Part shown: positions 44,427-52,145 of the stretch, piece after piece
Layout of the letters: every line of letters starts with the position of its first letter
Numbering within the stretch: position 1 is the first letter of the stretch
Assembly: GCA_030525285.1 (NCBI GenBank)
Contig: JAUNFA010000001.1
Span: 110,401 to 174,400 of the forward strand
DNA length: 64,000 nt
Direction: 5' to 3'
Source: Bacillota bacterium
GTDB taxonomy: Bacteria > Bacillota > Clostridia > Peptostreptococcales > Anaerovoracaceae
Notes under the pieces: model-generated
What the model was told of the DNA's origin: nothing
What the model saw: the letters and a program-made list of their open reading frames with translations, nothing else
Databases searched by the model: none
Program-made: the position numbers and the translations under genes

Positions 44427-45656
44427 TTACAATACAAAAATCTTATCTTCCATGTTCTTGATGACTTCCTTCTTCTTGTCCTCGGTGCAGTCAGCGTAGA
44501 TATCCAAAGTAGTCTGAACATCCTTATGGCCCATGACCGACTGGATCACCTTGATGTTGCTTTCGTTCTCGCAAAGCCTGGTGCAGAAGGTGTGTCTCAA
44601 GTGATGTGCGGAGAAGTCCGGAAGGAGCAGAGGCTCTCTCTTTTCTCTCTTCGCATTGGCAGTCTCTTCTTTATTATAATCTGCCGTGATGTTGTGGATC
44701 GCATGATTCACTTCTGAAGGTATCGCTATCGTTCCTCCTGAACTGGCAAATACAAACCCTGAGTAACCATCGATCTCCTGCGTGCAAAAGCCGGTGATCT
44801 GTTGGATCTGATATTCCTCCAGGAATGCATCATACACTTCCCCGATCATCGGGATCCTGCGACATCCTGCCTCCGTCTTCGGAGTGTTGATGTGGAAGTT
44901 GGTTCCCGAATCATCCACCTTGCGGTGTACAAGGCTGTGATTGATATCGATGATCCTGTTCTCGAAATCCAGGTCCTCCCATCTGAGGCCAAGGCACTCT
45001 CCGATTCTCATCCCGCTTCCGATCAAAACTGTTATGACCGGTTTCCATCCCTGATACTGATGGTTGGAATAAAGGTAGTTCATGAATGCTTTCTGCTCAG
45101 GTACCGTGAGCGACTTACGCTTGGTCTTAACCCATACATGACTCTTCTTGATCTCTCCGAGAACTCCGGCTGCCGGATTTACACGGATGAGTCCGTCACG
45201 AACTGCCATCTGGAACGCCGGATGAAGCACGGTATGAACGTTATCGACTGTTGCCGGGGAAAGTTTCTCTTCTAATAAAAGAGAATAGTAGTATTCCCTT
45301 ACATCCGTATAACGAATCTGTATCAACCGCCGCTTTCCGAAAGTCTCCCTGACATAGTGGTCATAGGTATAAACGTAATTCGTCCTGGTCGTAGGTTTCA
45401 GGTCGTATTTCTGTTTGATGTACGAATCAAATACCTCGTTGACTGTAACACGCTCTGCTATCTGGGGATCCAGCCCATCCTCCAGATCGCGTCTGATCTG
45501 CTGTTCCTTCTTTCGAAGTTCCACGAGATCTTTTCCGTAGACGATGTGACGTTTCCTGTTTCTGTCAGTGTATGAATACGAATAGCGTCCGTCTGCTCTT
45601 TGACACTCACCGCTTCTGAGCGCATAGCCGCGGGAGTCCTTCCTGCTCTGTGCCAA
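44427..45656 (-). CDS. Tn916-type tyrosine integrase (element B)
   Basis: 409 residues. An N-terminal AP2-like DNA-binding domain (RYSYSYTDRNRKRHIVYGKDL), a SAM-like core-binding domain (VNEVFDSYIKQKYDLKPTTRTNY) and a catalytic domain with Arg in GSGMRIGECLGLRW, HLRHTFCTRL, Gly-His in MGHKD and the nucleophile Tyr in TTLDIYAD. TTG start with GGAGG eight bases upstream. The base composition looks richer in G+C than the flanking genes, pointing to transfer. It should insert and excise the 4-kb element at metG. Confidence 0.93.
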   Translation of the reverse strand: MAQSRKDSRGYALRSGECQRADGRYSYSYTDRNRKRHIVYGKDLVELRKKEQQIRRDLEDGLDPQIAERVTVNEVFDSYIKQKYDLKPTTRTNYVYTYDHYVRETFGKRRLIQIRYTDVREYYYSLLLEEKLSPATVDNVHTVLHPAFQMAVRDGLIRVNPAAGVLGEIKKSHVWVKTKRKSLTVPEQKAFMNYLYSNHQYQGWKPVITVLIGSGMRIGECLGLRWEDLDFENRIIDINHSLVHRKVDDSGTNFHINTPKTEAGCRRIPMIGEVYDAFLEEYQIQQITGFCTQEIDGYSGFVFASSGGTIAIPSEVNHAIHNITADYNKEETANAKREKREPLLLPDFSAHHLRHTFCTRLCENESNIKVIQSVMGHKDVQTTLDIYADCTEDKKKEVIKNMEDKIFVL

Positions 45657-45691
45657 TCTGTTTACCTCCTTTTGGGAGAGGCACAGCTTTC

Positions 45692-46015
45692 TTAGGGTTT
45701 GGTCTTGTAAAGCAGCTCAAGCGCTTCCTTAAAGACCTGTGCTTGGGTGAGATTCATCTTTTTACAGTAAGCAAAAAGCCTGTCACGTTCTGCCTCGGTG
45801 ACTCTGAAGTTCTCGATATACTCGTCGATGATCTCCGTATTTACCAGAACGATCCTCCTGATGCGATAGATTGCTTTCGCTTCCTTGGCAAGTTCGGTAA
45901 ATGCATGGATCCCCATGGAGTACATCGCTGCGCCTTCTTCATACTTTACGAACTTCTTCTTGCCGTTCGTAAAAAGACTTTCCATATTCTCATATTCTTT
46001 TCTTTTATATCCCAT
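45692..46015 (-). CDS. DUF6462-like excisionase-family protein
   Basis: 107 residues with the helix-turn-helix-like stretch YSMGIHAFTELAKEAKAIYR and RIRRIVLVNTEIIDEYIE, as in small excisionase-like proteins next to integrases in Lachnospiraceae elements. It probably controls direction of recombination. GGAGGG lies just upstream; three bases separate it from the preceding gene. Confidence 0.7.
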   Translation of the reverse strand: MGYKRKEYENMESLFTNGKKKFVKYEEGAAMYSMGIHAFTELAKEAKAIYRIRRIVLVNTEIIDEYIENFRVTEAERDRLFAYCKKMNLTQAQVFKEALELLYKTKP

Positions 46016-46018
46016 GAT

Positions 46019-46591
46019 TTAACCCTCCTGTATGGTTTCCCTGAAGAAAGCAATCGTTTTGCCTTCCAGCTTTTTTCTTGTTTTCGATACGATATTCAGG
46101 ATCGTCTGATACGCCTTGTCTTCTTCCTCCGCGATCTCTACGAGCTTTCTCCCGTCATGCAGATGACTGTAGGTGATCTTGAATTCCGCCAGGGGAAGTG
46201 CTTTGAGGCTAGTATCAAAGACCTCGTATTCCCTGCGCATCATATGGATTGTCAAGATGTCCCGCTTATGCTTCTCGGGATCATCGGTTTCCTTTAAGAT
46301 CTTCCCGTAAAAATTACATTCCTCAATGGCATCGCGGATCATGATATGCTCGATTGCTTTTGCAGCTGTCGGATCGCTGCGATGACTGGTCTGGATCCTC
46401 ACACCCAGGTCGTCATCATTCTTCTTCCGTCTGTTGTATTCAACCTCGAAGAGGATCCGGTTAAACAGTCCGGTTTCGTAGCAGTCCAACAGCTGTGGAA
46501 ATATACTGTAGTTCTTGTAGATCAGTCGGAAGCGTTCGCGGGGAGTTGCTTTCCCGTAGCTTTCCACTAACTTATCTTCTGTAATGCACAT
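46019..46591 (-). CDS. Sigma-70 region 4-like / ArpU-type regulator
   Basis: 190 residues. The C-terminal 60 residues (FKITYSHLHDGRKLVEIAEEEDKAYQTILNIVSKTRKKLE) look like a sigma region 4 helix-turn-helix, as in phage late regulators of the ArpU/RinA type. The N-terminal part is unrecognised. It forms an operon with the excisionase-like and integrase genes and probably activates element genes. Confidence 0.6.
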   Translation of the reverse strand: MCITEDKLVESYGKATPRERFRLIYKNYSIFPQLLDCYETGLFNRILFEVEYNRRKKNDDDLGVRIQTSHRSDPTAAKAIEHIMIRDAIEECNFYGKILKETDDPEKHKRDILTIHMMRREYEVFDTSLKALPLAEFKITYSHLHDGRKLVEIAEEEDKAYQTILNIVSKTRKKLEGKTIAFFRETIQEG

Positions 46592-46699
46592 GTTCGCACC
46601 TCCATTTTCTTTCTTGGAGGTTAGGCTTGCCGGCTTGCGTTACCTCTTGCTTACACATGCAATTCTACGGAACTCCACGGAATAAATCGTTCGTCAAAC

Positions 46700-46717
46700 G
46701 GTCAACTTCTGTTGACC
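46700..46717. promoter_or_regulatory. Palindromic operator candidate upstream of element B operon
   Basis: GGTCAAC-TTCT-GTTGACC is a perfect 7-bp inverted repeat, with related GTCAA half-sites on both sides (46692 and 46722). It lies about 110 bases upstream of the sigma-like gene. Confidence 0.5.
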
Positions 46718-46750
46718 GGTAGTCAACTCAAAAAAGTAAAAAAGAAAAGA

Positions 46751-46775
46751 CGTATGAAACCAAATGTCTCATACG
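46751..46775 (-). terminator. Intrinsic terminator of RelB/RelE operon
   Basis: CGTATGA and TCATACG form a 7-bp stem. The minus strand continues TCTTTTCTTTTTTAC, a long T-tract, about 18 bases after the toxin stop. Confidence 0.8.
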
Positions 46776-46792
46776 CCTCATAGGATTTATGA

Positions 46793-47122
46793 TTATAACT
46801 TTGTAAATTCATCAAGCTGCTTATCTACATCTCTTCCGGAATACATAACCCCAATCACTGTAACCAATTTCTTTGTCTTATCGGGGATATAGAAAATAAC
46901 ATAATTATCAACAGGCACAACTCGTGTATTTCGACTCTTCCAGGGCTCTCTTTCATATTGCCGGAACTTCTCCGGATACTCTCCCAAGGAAAGGATTTTT
47001 TCTTCGATCCGGTCAAGCTGTCCGGCTGCATTCTCAGGCGAAAGAAGATCAAATGCTATATACTCAAAGATACCGCGAAGATCGTTCTCAGCCTGCTCCG
47101 TAAAGGTAACATCATATTTCAT
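46793..47122 (-). CDS. RelE/ParE-family toxin
   Basis: 109 residues with the RelE/ParE fold pattern: YDVTFTEQAENDLRGIFEYIAFDL at the start, RIEEKILSLGEYPEKFRQY in the middle, and VDNYVIFYIPDKTKKLVTVIGVMYSGRD at the end. RelE toxins cut mRNA in the ribosome; ParE types poison gyrase, and the two are not separable here. It overlaps the antitoxin gene by four bases. Confidence 0.88.
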   Translation of the reverse strand: MKYDVTFTEQAENDLRGIFEYIAFDLLSPENAAGQLDRIEEKILSLGEYPEKFRQYEREPWKSRNTRVVPVDNYVIFYIPDKTKKLVTVIGVMYSGRDVDKQLDEFTKL

Positions 47123-47427
47123 ACATTATAATCCCTTCGGATATCCGCAAAAACCTGAGCTGCAGATTTGATACGCCCTGCCTGCATATCCGCATATCCT
47201 TTCTCAAGTTCCATGTCCAAAGTCTCTGCGTTCATTCTCGAAATATCAACAGGTCTCGCAGTTGGAATCTTTACCTCAAATGGAAGCCCCCTATTTAGAA
47301 TGATCTGCTTATAAAACATATTGATAGCATTAGATGCCGGGATCCCCAAAGTAGCCAGAATTCCCTCAGCCTGTTCTTTAACATCCGGCTCTATTCTTGC
47401 ATAAAGATTTGCTGATTTAGCTGCCAT
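47119..47427 (-). CDS. RelB/DinJ-family antitoxin
   Basis: 102 residues. SANLYARIEPDVKEQAEGILATLGIPASNAINMFYKQIILNRGLPF is the ribbon-helix-helix of DinJ/RelB antitoxins. It should bind and neutralise the toxin and repress the operon. The start at 47427 follows AGGGG. The pair probably stabilises the element. Confidence 0.9.
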   Translation of the reverse strand: MAAKSANLYARIEPDVKEQAEGILATLGIPASNAINMFYKQIILNRGLPFEVKIPTARPVDISRMNAETLDMELEKGYADMQAGRIKSAAQVFADIRRDYNV

Positions 47428-47462
47428 ATCATCACGCCCCTTTCTTTTACCCATATTATAAG

Positions 47463-47591
47463 TCAATGTGCGGACAAAAGCAATACATTGTTAATACATT
47501 GAAGTGCCTTATTAAGTGAGGCTTTTTTATTAAACATGACAGGTTCTTCCTGTACCAATGCGATTTTGCAAATGCTTTTTATGTCTTTCAT
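47463..47591 (-). CDS. Possible 42-residue small protein
   Basis: A frame beginning MKDIKSICKIALVQEEPVMF and ending in VLLLSAH. AGGAGGAG lies about 15 bases upstream, rather far for a ribosome binding site. It may be the tail of a damaged gene or a leader to the antitoxin operon. Low confidence. Confidence 0.3.
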   Translation of the reverse strand: MKDIKSICKIALVQEEPVMFNKKASLNKALQCINNVLLLSAH

Positions 47592-47621
47592 GTTAATAGA
47601 TTTACTCCTCCTACAAATTTA

Positions 47622-47644
47622 GATTTGTATTTCTGTTTGTTTTA
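47622..47644. repeat. 23-bp direct repeat, copy B
   Basis: Exact match to 43758-43780. Here it lies just past the terminator that follows metG copy 1. Confidence 0.7.
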
Positions 47645-47647
47645 AAA

Positions 47648-47675
47648 ATGGGCAACTCCGATTGGAATTGCCCAT
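47648..47675 (-). terminator. Intrinsic terminator after metG copy 1
   Basis: ATGGGCAA and TTGCCCAT form an 8-bp stem with extra inner pairs. The minus strand continues TTTTTAAAAC. It is about 100 bases beyond the metG stop and likely derives from the original metG transcription unit. Confidence 0.85.
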
Positions 47676-47776
47676 TCATTGCACTAATTATGTGATTTTT
47701 TCTTGCATGCACCGATTTCTGCACCAAATAAAGTACGTCCCGTTTATTTGGTAAAATGGTACATATTTACATCTTC

Positions 47777-48256
47777 TTAATACAGCTTTGCACCTGCCGG
47801 GATTCTGTCATCAACCATCAGAAGGTTCAGTCCCTCGTGACCGTCTTCCTCGTGTACTGCTGAAATCAGCATACCTTCGGAATCAATTCCCATCATCTTT
47901 CTCGGTGGCAGGTTCACGATAGCGATTGCTGTCTTACCAACCAGTTCTTCCGGCTCGTAATAGTCGTGAATACCACTTAAAATCACGCGATCCTTACGTT
48001 CTCCGTCATCTAATGTAAACTTCAGAAGCTTCTTTGATTTCGGAACTGCTTCACAAGCCAGGACCTTAACTGCACGGAAATCTGATTTGCTGAATGTCTC
48101 GAAATCAACCATTTCTTCAAAGATTGGCTCAATCTTCACATTGGAGAAATCAACTTTTGCTGTCTCTGCAGGAGCAACTGCAGCTGTCTGAGCTACATTA
48201 TTTGCTTCGTTCTTAGCTGTACCCTGTGACTTCATTGTCGGGACGAAATCGTCCAC
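47777..48256 (-). pseudogene. metG: metG 3'-end copy 1 (tRNA-binding domain with natural C-terminus)
   Basis: About 155 codons of the C-terminal tRNA-binding domain of methionyl-tRNA synthetase: EMVDFETFSKSDFRAVKVLACEAVPKSKKLLKF, ILSGIHDYYEPEELVGK and MGIDSEGMLISA, ending VDDRIPAGAKLY, the normal family end. The catalytic core is absent, so it is a displaced gene end, not a working synthetase. A complete metG is expected to the right of this window at the far end of the large element. Confidence 0.82.
48231..48245. other. Candidate attachment-site core, right copy
   Basis: Identical to 44204-44218. It would be shared by the two tandem elements: the right end of the 4-kb element and the left end of the large one. 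Confidence 0.65.
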
Positions 48257-48316
48257 CCACGACTTAATTCCATTTTGTAAATTTTATCGCCTATGAATGG
48301 GCTTTTATTCAACCTC

Positions 48317-48389
48317 TTTACACCATTCCCACTTGTTTCGTGAAGGTAAAAATGAGGTTTGGTGTAAAAATTGGTGTAAATGGTGTATA
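48317..48389. repeat. Candidate integrase arm-type sites (TGGTGTAAA repeats)
   Basis: TGGTGTAAA occurs at 48360-48368 and 48372-48380, TGGTGTATA at 48381-48389, and the inverted TTTACACCA at 48317-48325. They lie between the att core and the integrase stop, where Tn916-type integrases bind with their N-terminal domain. Confidence 0.6.
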
Positions 48390-48522
48390 TCCTTATTTAG
48401 TTTTGGGTTTTATAGCATTACTATAAGTCCTGTGCTTTATTCTACCACTTTCTCGTCATAAAGTAAAGAAAGCACACCCCGCATCTCTACGGCATATGCT
48501 CTCTTTCTGATTCTCTGACTAT

Positions 48523-49755
48523 TTACTGATTAAATTGTAATTCCAACCCCTCAAACTCTGACTTTCTTAATTCCTTTGTTACATCTGTATAGATGTTCAA
48601 TGTAGTAGATACATCTTTGTGTCCGAGTGCGTCCTGAATGACTTTCACATTCACTCCGGCTTCACACATTCTTGTGGTAAATGTATGTCTGAGAGAATGA
48701 CAGCTAAAGTGAGGAAGTAAAACCTCTGGATTTTCACTTTCCAGAAACTGCTTATCATTACAATTTCTTATGATACGACGGATTGCTTTATTGAGGGTTG
48801 CTTGATGTTGCGGCTGACCAAAACGATTTACAAAAACAAAATCAGTGTATCCGTCAACCGTAGCTTCACAATGCAGTCCGAGAAGTTCCTGCCTTTCTTT
48901 TTCCATTAAAAATGCTTCTTTCACAAATTCAAGCATAGGAACTTGTCGCATACCTGCCGGAGTTTTGGTTGTATTCACATTAAAATAGCAGCCTTTCTTG
49001 CTTCCTTCAGTTCTGTGGTCATAATAAACCAGTGTATGATTCACATCTATAATCCCTTCCTCTAAATCTATGTCACACCACCTAAGTCCGGTCAATTCGC
49101 CCACACGCAATCCAGTTCCGACCATAACCGCAAATATTGGATACCAATACTGTGCTTCCGGTGTGTTCTTCAGATAGTTAAGAAAAAGTTCCTGCTCCGG
49201 TTTGGTTAATGCCCTGCGTTTTTCAGTCTTAAAACAATGTGATTTTTTCAATTCACGCAAAACATTGTCCGTTGGATTGCTTCTGATATAATCATCATCT
49301 ACTGCCATTTCAAAGACCTGATGTAGAACGGTATGTATGCTATCAATCGTTGCGGGTTTCAGATGTCTTTCATCAACAAGACTGTTGTAATATCTTTTTA
49401 TATCCGTCTTTTTTATAGACATTATGAATTGAGAACCAATCTGATTACGCACGAATGTCTCGTACATATATTTGTAATTCTCAAAAGTATTATTCTTTAT
49501 TCCACGTTTCAAATCTCTCCAAAGTTCATACATATCGTTAAGTGATGTATAGCGAGCTTCTGCCTTGATACCGTCTTTCTTGTCCTTGTCAATTTCATCT
49601 TCCTTATATCTTAAATCATCCAAGTTTCTTGCATAAATACAATGTCTTTTACGGTTCTCATCTGTCCATCGGAATTGATAAGTACCGTCCGGACGTTGCG
49701 ATTCCCCCTTGCGGAGAACCTTTCTTGATTTATCTTTTCTTTTAGTATTTGCCAT
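48523..49755 (-). CDS. Tn916-type tyrosine integrase (element A)
   Basis: 410 residues: AP2-like N-terminus (TYQFRWTDENRKRHCIYARNL), SAM-like domain, and a catalytic domain with GTGLRVGELTGLRW (Arg), HSLRHTFTTRM, GHKD and the Tyr in TTLNIYTD. It is homologous to the element B integrase over its length but clearly diverged. GGAGGT is eight bases before the ATG. It probably recombines at the same metG site and moves the large element that carries the defence operon. Confidence 0.94.
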   Translation of the reverse strand: MANTKRKDKSRKVLRKGESQRPDGTYQFRWTDENRKRHCIYARNLDDLRYKEDEIDKDKKDGIKAEARYTSLNDMYELWRDLKRGIKNNTFENYKYMYETFVRNQIGSQFIMSIKKTDIKRYYNSLVDERHLKPATIDSIHTVLHQVFEMAVDDDYIRSNPTDNVLRELKKSHCFKTEKRRALTKPEQELFLNYLKNTPEAQYWYPIFAVMVGTGLRVGELTGLRWCDIDLEEGIIDVNHTLVYYDHRTEGSKKGCYFNVNTTKTPAGMRQVPMLEFVKEAFLMEKERQELLGLHCEATVDGYTDFVFVNRFGQPQHQATLNKAIRRIIRNCNDKQFLESENPEVLLPHFSCHSLRHTFTTRMCEAGVNVKVIQDALGHKDVSTTLNIYTDVTKELRKSEFEGLELQFNQ

Positions 49756-49766
49756 TGTGTTACCTC

Positions 49767-50018
49767 CTACAATTCTGTGCTTGAGTCAATAAACTCCTCT
49801 AACTTCTCTCGTATAATTAAAAGCCTGTCGCTTCTTGCAATTCTGAAACTGCAATCCTTATCCATCAATAGTGCCTTTAATCTTCGCTCTCCAATACCTG
49901 AATAAGCAGCCGCTTCCTCGACCGTAAGACATTTCTTTTCCCAAATCGGTATATCCTCCGGTGGTTGCAATAGCTGTTGCTGATATTCATAAAGTTCAGA
50001 ACCATCTATTTTGTACAT
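49767..50018 (-). CDS. Excisionase-like protein 1
   Basis: 83 residues. A winged-helix motif, KKCLTVEEAAAYSGIGERRLKALLMDKDC, followed by SDRLLIIREKLEEFID, is typical of Tn916 Xis-type proteins. It is 11 bases upstream of the integrase gene. GGGGAGG precedes the ATG. Likely the main directionality factor. Confidence 0.82.
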   Translation of the reverse strand: MYKIDGSELYEYQQQLLQPPEDIPIWEKKCLTVEEAAAYSGIGERRLKALLMDKDCSFRIARSDRLLIIREKLEEFIDSSTEL

Positions 50019-50032
50019 CTACATTCCTCCCC

Positions 50033-50266
50033 TCAAATAGAACACATCTGGTCTAAATATTCTTCAAATTGTTTGCGTTTAATTAGAGTTCTTTTCCCAA
50101 TTTTCAATGTAAATTGTTTTGCTTCCGGTTGCTTTGTAAGTTCTCGTATTGTTTCTCTACCAATGCCCGTATATACATACATTTCATCAATAGAAAGTGC
50201 TATCTTATGCCACAACGGAACGCTCTCGCTTTTACTGGAAAACCACTCATCATTCAATCTGTTCAT
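50033..50266 (-). CDS. Excisionase-like protein 2
   Basis: About 77 residues, with IALSIDEMYVYTGIGRETIRELTK and KIGKRTLIKRKQFEEYLD, paralogous to its neighbours. GGGAGG lies five to eight bases before two adjacent ATG codons (50269 and 50266). Its start lies inside the 3' end of the upstream paralogue. Confidence 0.75.
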   Translation of the reverse strand: MNRLNDEWFSSKSESVPLWHKIALSIDEMYVYTGIGRETIRELTKQPEAKQFTLKIGKRTLIKRKQFEEYLDQMCSI

Positions 50267-50480
50267 CATCTGCACCTCCCTTAAATTCCGATGTCTGAAT
50301 AAATTTCTCGAATGCTTTTCTCTTGATAAATCTGCGATTACCCATCCACAATACAAATGGGCAGGCATATAGATTTGTTATTTCAATCAGTTTTTTCTCA
50401 CTGATTCCTGTATAAAAAGACGCTTCTCTTATGGTTAATATAGGCTTATGCTCTAATGGCATTTCTTTTTTGCTTTGCAT
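50250..50480 (-). CDS. Excisionase-like protein 3
   Basis: 76 residues: ILTIREASFYTGISEKKLIEITN and LWMGNRRFIKRKAFEKFIQ. It shares the Y-T-G-I and R-x-x-I-K-R-K-x-F-E motifs with copies 2 and 4. A hairpin-forming stretch (TCTGCGAT/ATCGCAGA, about 50520-50560) lies upstream. Confidence 0.75.
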   Translation of the reverse strand: MQSKKEMPLEHKPILTIREASFYTGISEKKLIEITNLYACPFVLWMGNRRFIKRKAFEKFIQTSEFKGGADDEQIE

Positions 50481-50571
50481 TTCGTCCTCCTTGTATTGAT
50501 GGCATCAGTATATTCATTTTTCTGCGATAAGCCCATCATGCAATCGGACTCATCGCAGATTTGACTTTTTA

Positions 50572-50793
50572 CTATATTGAATACTGCCTTTCGAGGTATT
50601 CCTCAAAGGATTTTCTCTTGATTACCCTGCGACTTCCTATCCATATCACAAACGGACAGTCCTCCGATTCTGACATCTCATATATCTTATTGGCACTTAT
50701 CCCCGTGTAAATTGAAGTTTCCGTTACCGATAAAACAGGTTTTAACCAAAGCGGGATGTCATAACTTACAATTTCATATCTTTTCTTAGACAT
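50572..50793 (-). CDS. Excisionase-like protein 4
   Basis: 73 residues: VLSVTETSIYTGISANKIYEMSE and WIGSRRVIKRKSFEEYLE. The start at 50793 follows AAAAGGGG and overlaps the PemK gene stop, so it is cotranscribed with it. Confidence 0.75.
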   Translation of the reverse strand: MSKKRYEIVSYDIPLWLKPVLSVTETSIYTGISANKIYEMSESEDCPFVIWIGSRRVIKRKSFEEYLERQYSI

Positions 50794-51346
50794 TCTGACA
50801 CCCCTTTTCTCTTGCGTTGTGCTGTCTTTCGGCAATCACATAATCCCAACCGTTTTGATTGCATTTATCGCAGTGGTCTTTGACCTTTGCAAAGGGGTCA
50901 AGACGACGCACGATATAATCGGGATTGTGAATATAATCTTTCAGGCACTTTGGGCAAAGGCAACGGATATTTTCTTTCTTTTCTTCCTTATAAATCCAAA
51001 GTCCAAAAGTCTTTTTAAGCGTTATATTTATTCGCCTTAAAAGCTGCTCATCTTCAATCGTTCCGATGTAATCTCTGAGTTCATCTTTGTTTACTGTCTG
51101 AAGTTGCTCCAGTAGAACCATTGACGGCTTCTTGAGTCCAAACTCCTGACCGAGCAGGATATGTGACGGCAGGTATCTTTTCTTGATAACGCCTGTTACA
51201 GCAGCCACAATAATTGTTGGTGCGTTTCTGTTATAATCATCTGCCTGAATTACAAGCACCGGTCGTGTTCCGCTTTGTACCGAACCTGTTCGTGTTCCGA
51301 AGTCGTAGTAGAATAAATCCCCACGGCAAATTGTTTTTTCTTTCAT
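50786..51346 (-). CDS. PemK/MazF-family protein with C-terminal zinc ribbon
   Basis: 186 residues. Positions 1-115 are a PemK/MazF domain (RGDLFYYDFGTRTGSVQSGTRPVLVIQADDYNRNAPTIIVAAVT, then MVLLEQLQTVNKDEL). Positions 125-180 hold CPKC and CDKC pairs, a zinc ribbon not found in standard 110-residue MazF. MazF proteins are sequence-specific mRNA endonucleases. No antitoxin gene is next to it; instead the gene heads the excisionase series, so it may act as an element regulator. Confidence 0.85.
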   Translation of the reverse strand: MKEKTICRGDLFYYDFGTRTGSVQSGTRPVLVIQADDYNRNAPTIIVAAVTGVIKKRYLPSHILLGQEFGLKKPSMVLLEQLQTVNKDELRDYIGTIEDEQLLRRINITLKKTFGLWIYKEEKKENIRCLCPKCLKDYIHNPDYIVRRLDPFAKVKDHCDKCNQNGWDYVIAERQHNAREKGCQNV

Positions 51347-51450
51347 ATGTTAAACCTCACATTTCTAAATATTTTGAAGTGTCATTCGTATCCGGAATGA
51401 AATAACCCCTTCACTCATTGCACAAAATGGTTCATTTTGGACACCCAAAA

Positions 51451-52038
51451 TCAGAGGTTCTCATAAAATTTCTTAAAATTTTTCTTTGCCGCTTCAATAG
51501 ATTTGCTGACAGAACTGTGATAAGTTCCTTCTTCTGCTGCTATTTCACGACAACTTTTACCCTCAATGACAAACTTATACAATCTTCGTTCCTGAGCTGG
51601 TTTCATCATTGAAAGCACTATTCTAACTTTCTCAATTTCACGCAGACGCTGTAATTCTTTCCTCTCTGCAATTTCTTCTGCTTCTCTGAGTTCAAATGGG
51701 TCAACAAAATCTAAGAATGCTTCATTATGGAATTGCTCAAATAAATCATCTTCATAACAAAAAGCATCTAAATGTCTTGCATCTCGCATTTCACATCTAT
51801 GAGTTTCTCTGTTATCGTCAATAATCACTTTTCCCTGTGCGATAGAAAGCAAAACAAAAGGGATGTATCTGCCGATAACATCAGGATATTTATCCCACAG
51901 TTCTTCTTCAGTAAGTTCGGTTATAATCGCCCATTTCTCTGTGCCGGTATATCCGTCATACTCATATTTGAGGTTCATAAGTTTACAATCTCTTGCAAAA
52001 AGTTCTTCCTGATTATTTAATTTGTTGTTCTTTGTCAT
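51451..52038 (-). CDS. Sigma-70 region 4-type regulator of the element
   Basis: 195 residues. The C-terminus (EIEKVRIVLSMMKPAQERRLYKFVIEGKSCREIAAEEGTYHSSVSKSIEAAKKNFKKF) is a sigma region 4 helix-turn-helix, as in Tn916 Orf7-like regulators. The N-terminal 100 residues include a region rich in aromatic and acidic residues and are not a standard region 2. AAGGAG precedes the ATG but sits in a perfect hairpin (52041-52102) behind a leader peptide. Expression is thus probably attenuated. Confidence 0.75.
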   Translation of the reverse strand: MTKNNKLNNQEELFARDCKLMNLKYEYDGYTGTEKWAIITELTEEELWDKYPDVIGRYIPFVLLSIAQGKVIIDDNRETHRCEMRDARHLDAFCYEDDLFEQFHNEAFLDFVDPFELREAEEIAERKELQRLREIEKVRIVLSMMKPAQERRLYKFVIEGKSCREIAAEEGTYHSSVSKSIEAAKKNFKKFYENL

Positions 52039-52040
52039 TT

Positions 52041-52102
52041 CCGTAATCTCCTTGAATTTGAATTTTTGAATTGGTTTGAAATCAAAAATTCGGAGATTAC
52101 GG
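52041..52102 (-). promoter_or_regulatory. Hairpin sequestering the sigma-gene ribosome binding site
   Basis: In the minus-strand RNA CCGTAATCTCC (52102-52092) pairs with GGAGATTACGG (52051-52041), and GAATTTTTGA pairs with TCAAAAATTC inside, an 11-bp plus 10-bp perfect stem. The 3' arm is the ribosome binding site of the sigma-like gene; the 5' arm contains the stop codon of the leader peptide. Confidence 0.85.
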
Positions 52103-52141
52103 GTATTTAGCTATCTGGCACTGCCATGCGTTATAAAACAT
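52097..52141 (-). CDS. Leader peptide, 14 residues (MFYNAWQCQIAKYP)
   Basis: A short frame with AAAGGA four to nine bases upstream and TAA inside the 5' arm of the next hairpin. A ribosome paused near the stop codon would melt that arm and free the downstream ribosome binding site, as in translational attenuators of resistance genes. Whether pausing depends on Cys, Trp or Pro codons or on a drug is not visible. Confidence 0.65.
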   Translation of the reverse strand: MFYNAWQCQIAKYP

Positions 52142-52145
52142 AAAA

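Noticed and set aside
44297..44521. Small minus-strand frame beside integrase B
   Set aside because: It overlaps the integrase 3' end out of frame and shows no ribosome binding site or recognisable protein.
47777..48256. Free-standing tRNA-binding protein (CsaA/Trbp-like)
   Set aside because: The sequence is the metG C-terminal domain cut at an integrase border and duplicated nearby; a displaced gene end explains it better, though expression as a small protein cannot be excluded.
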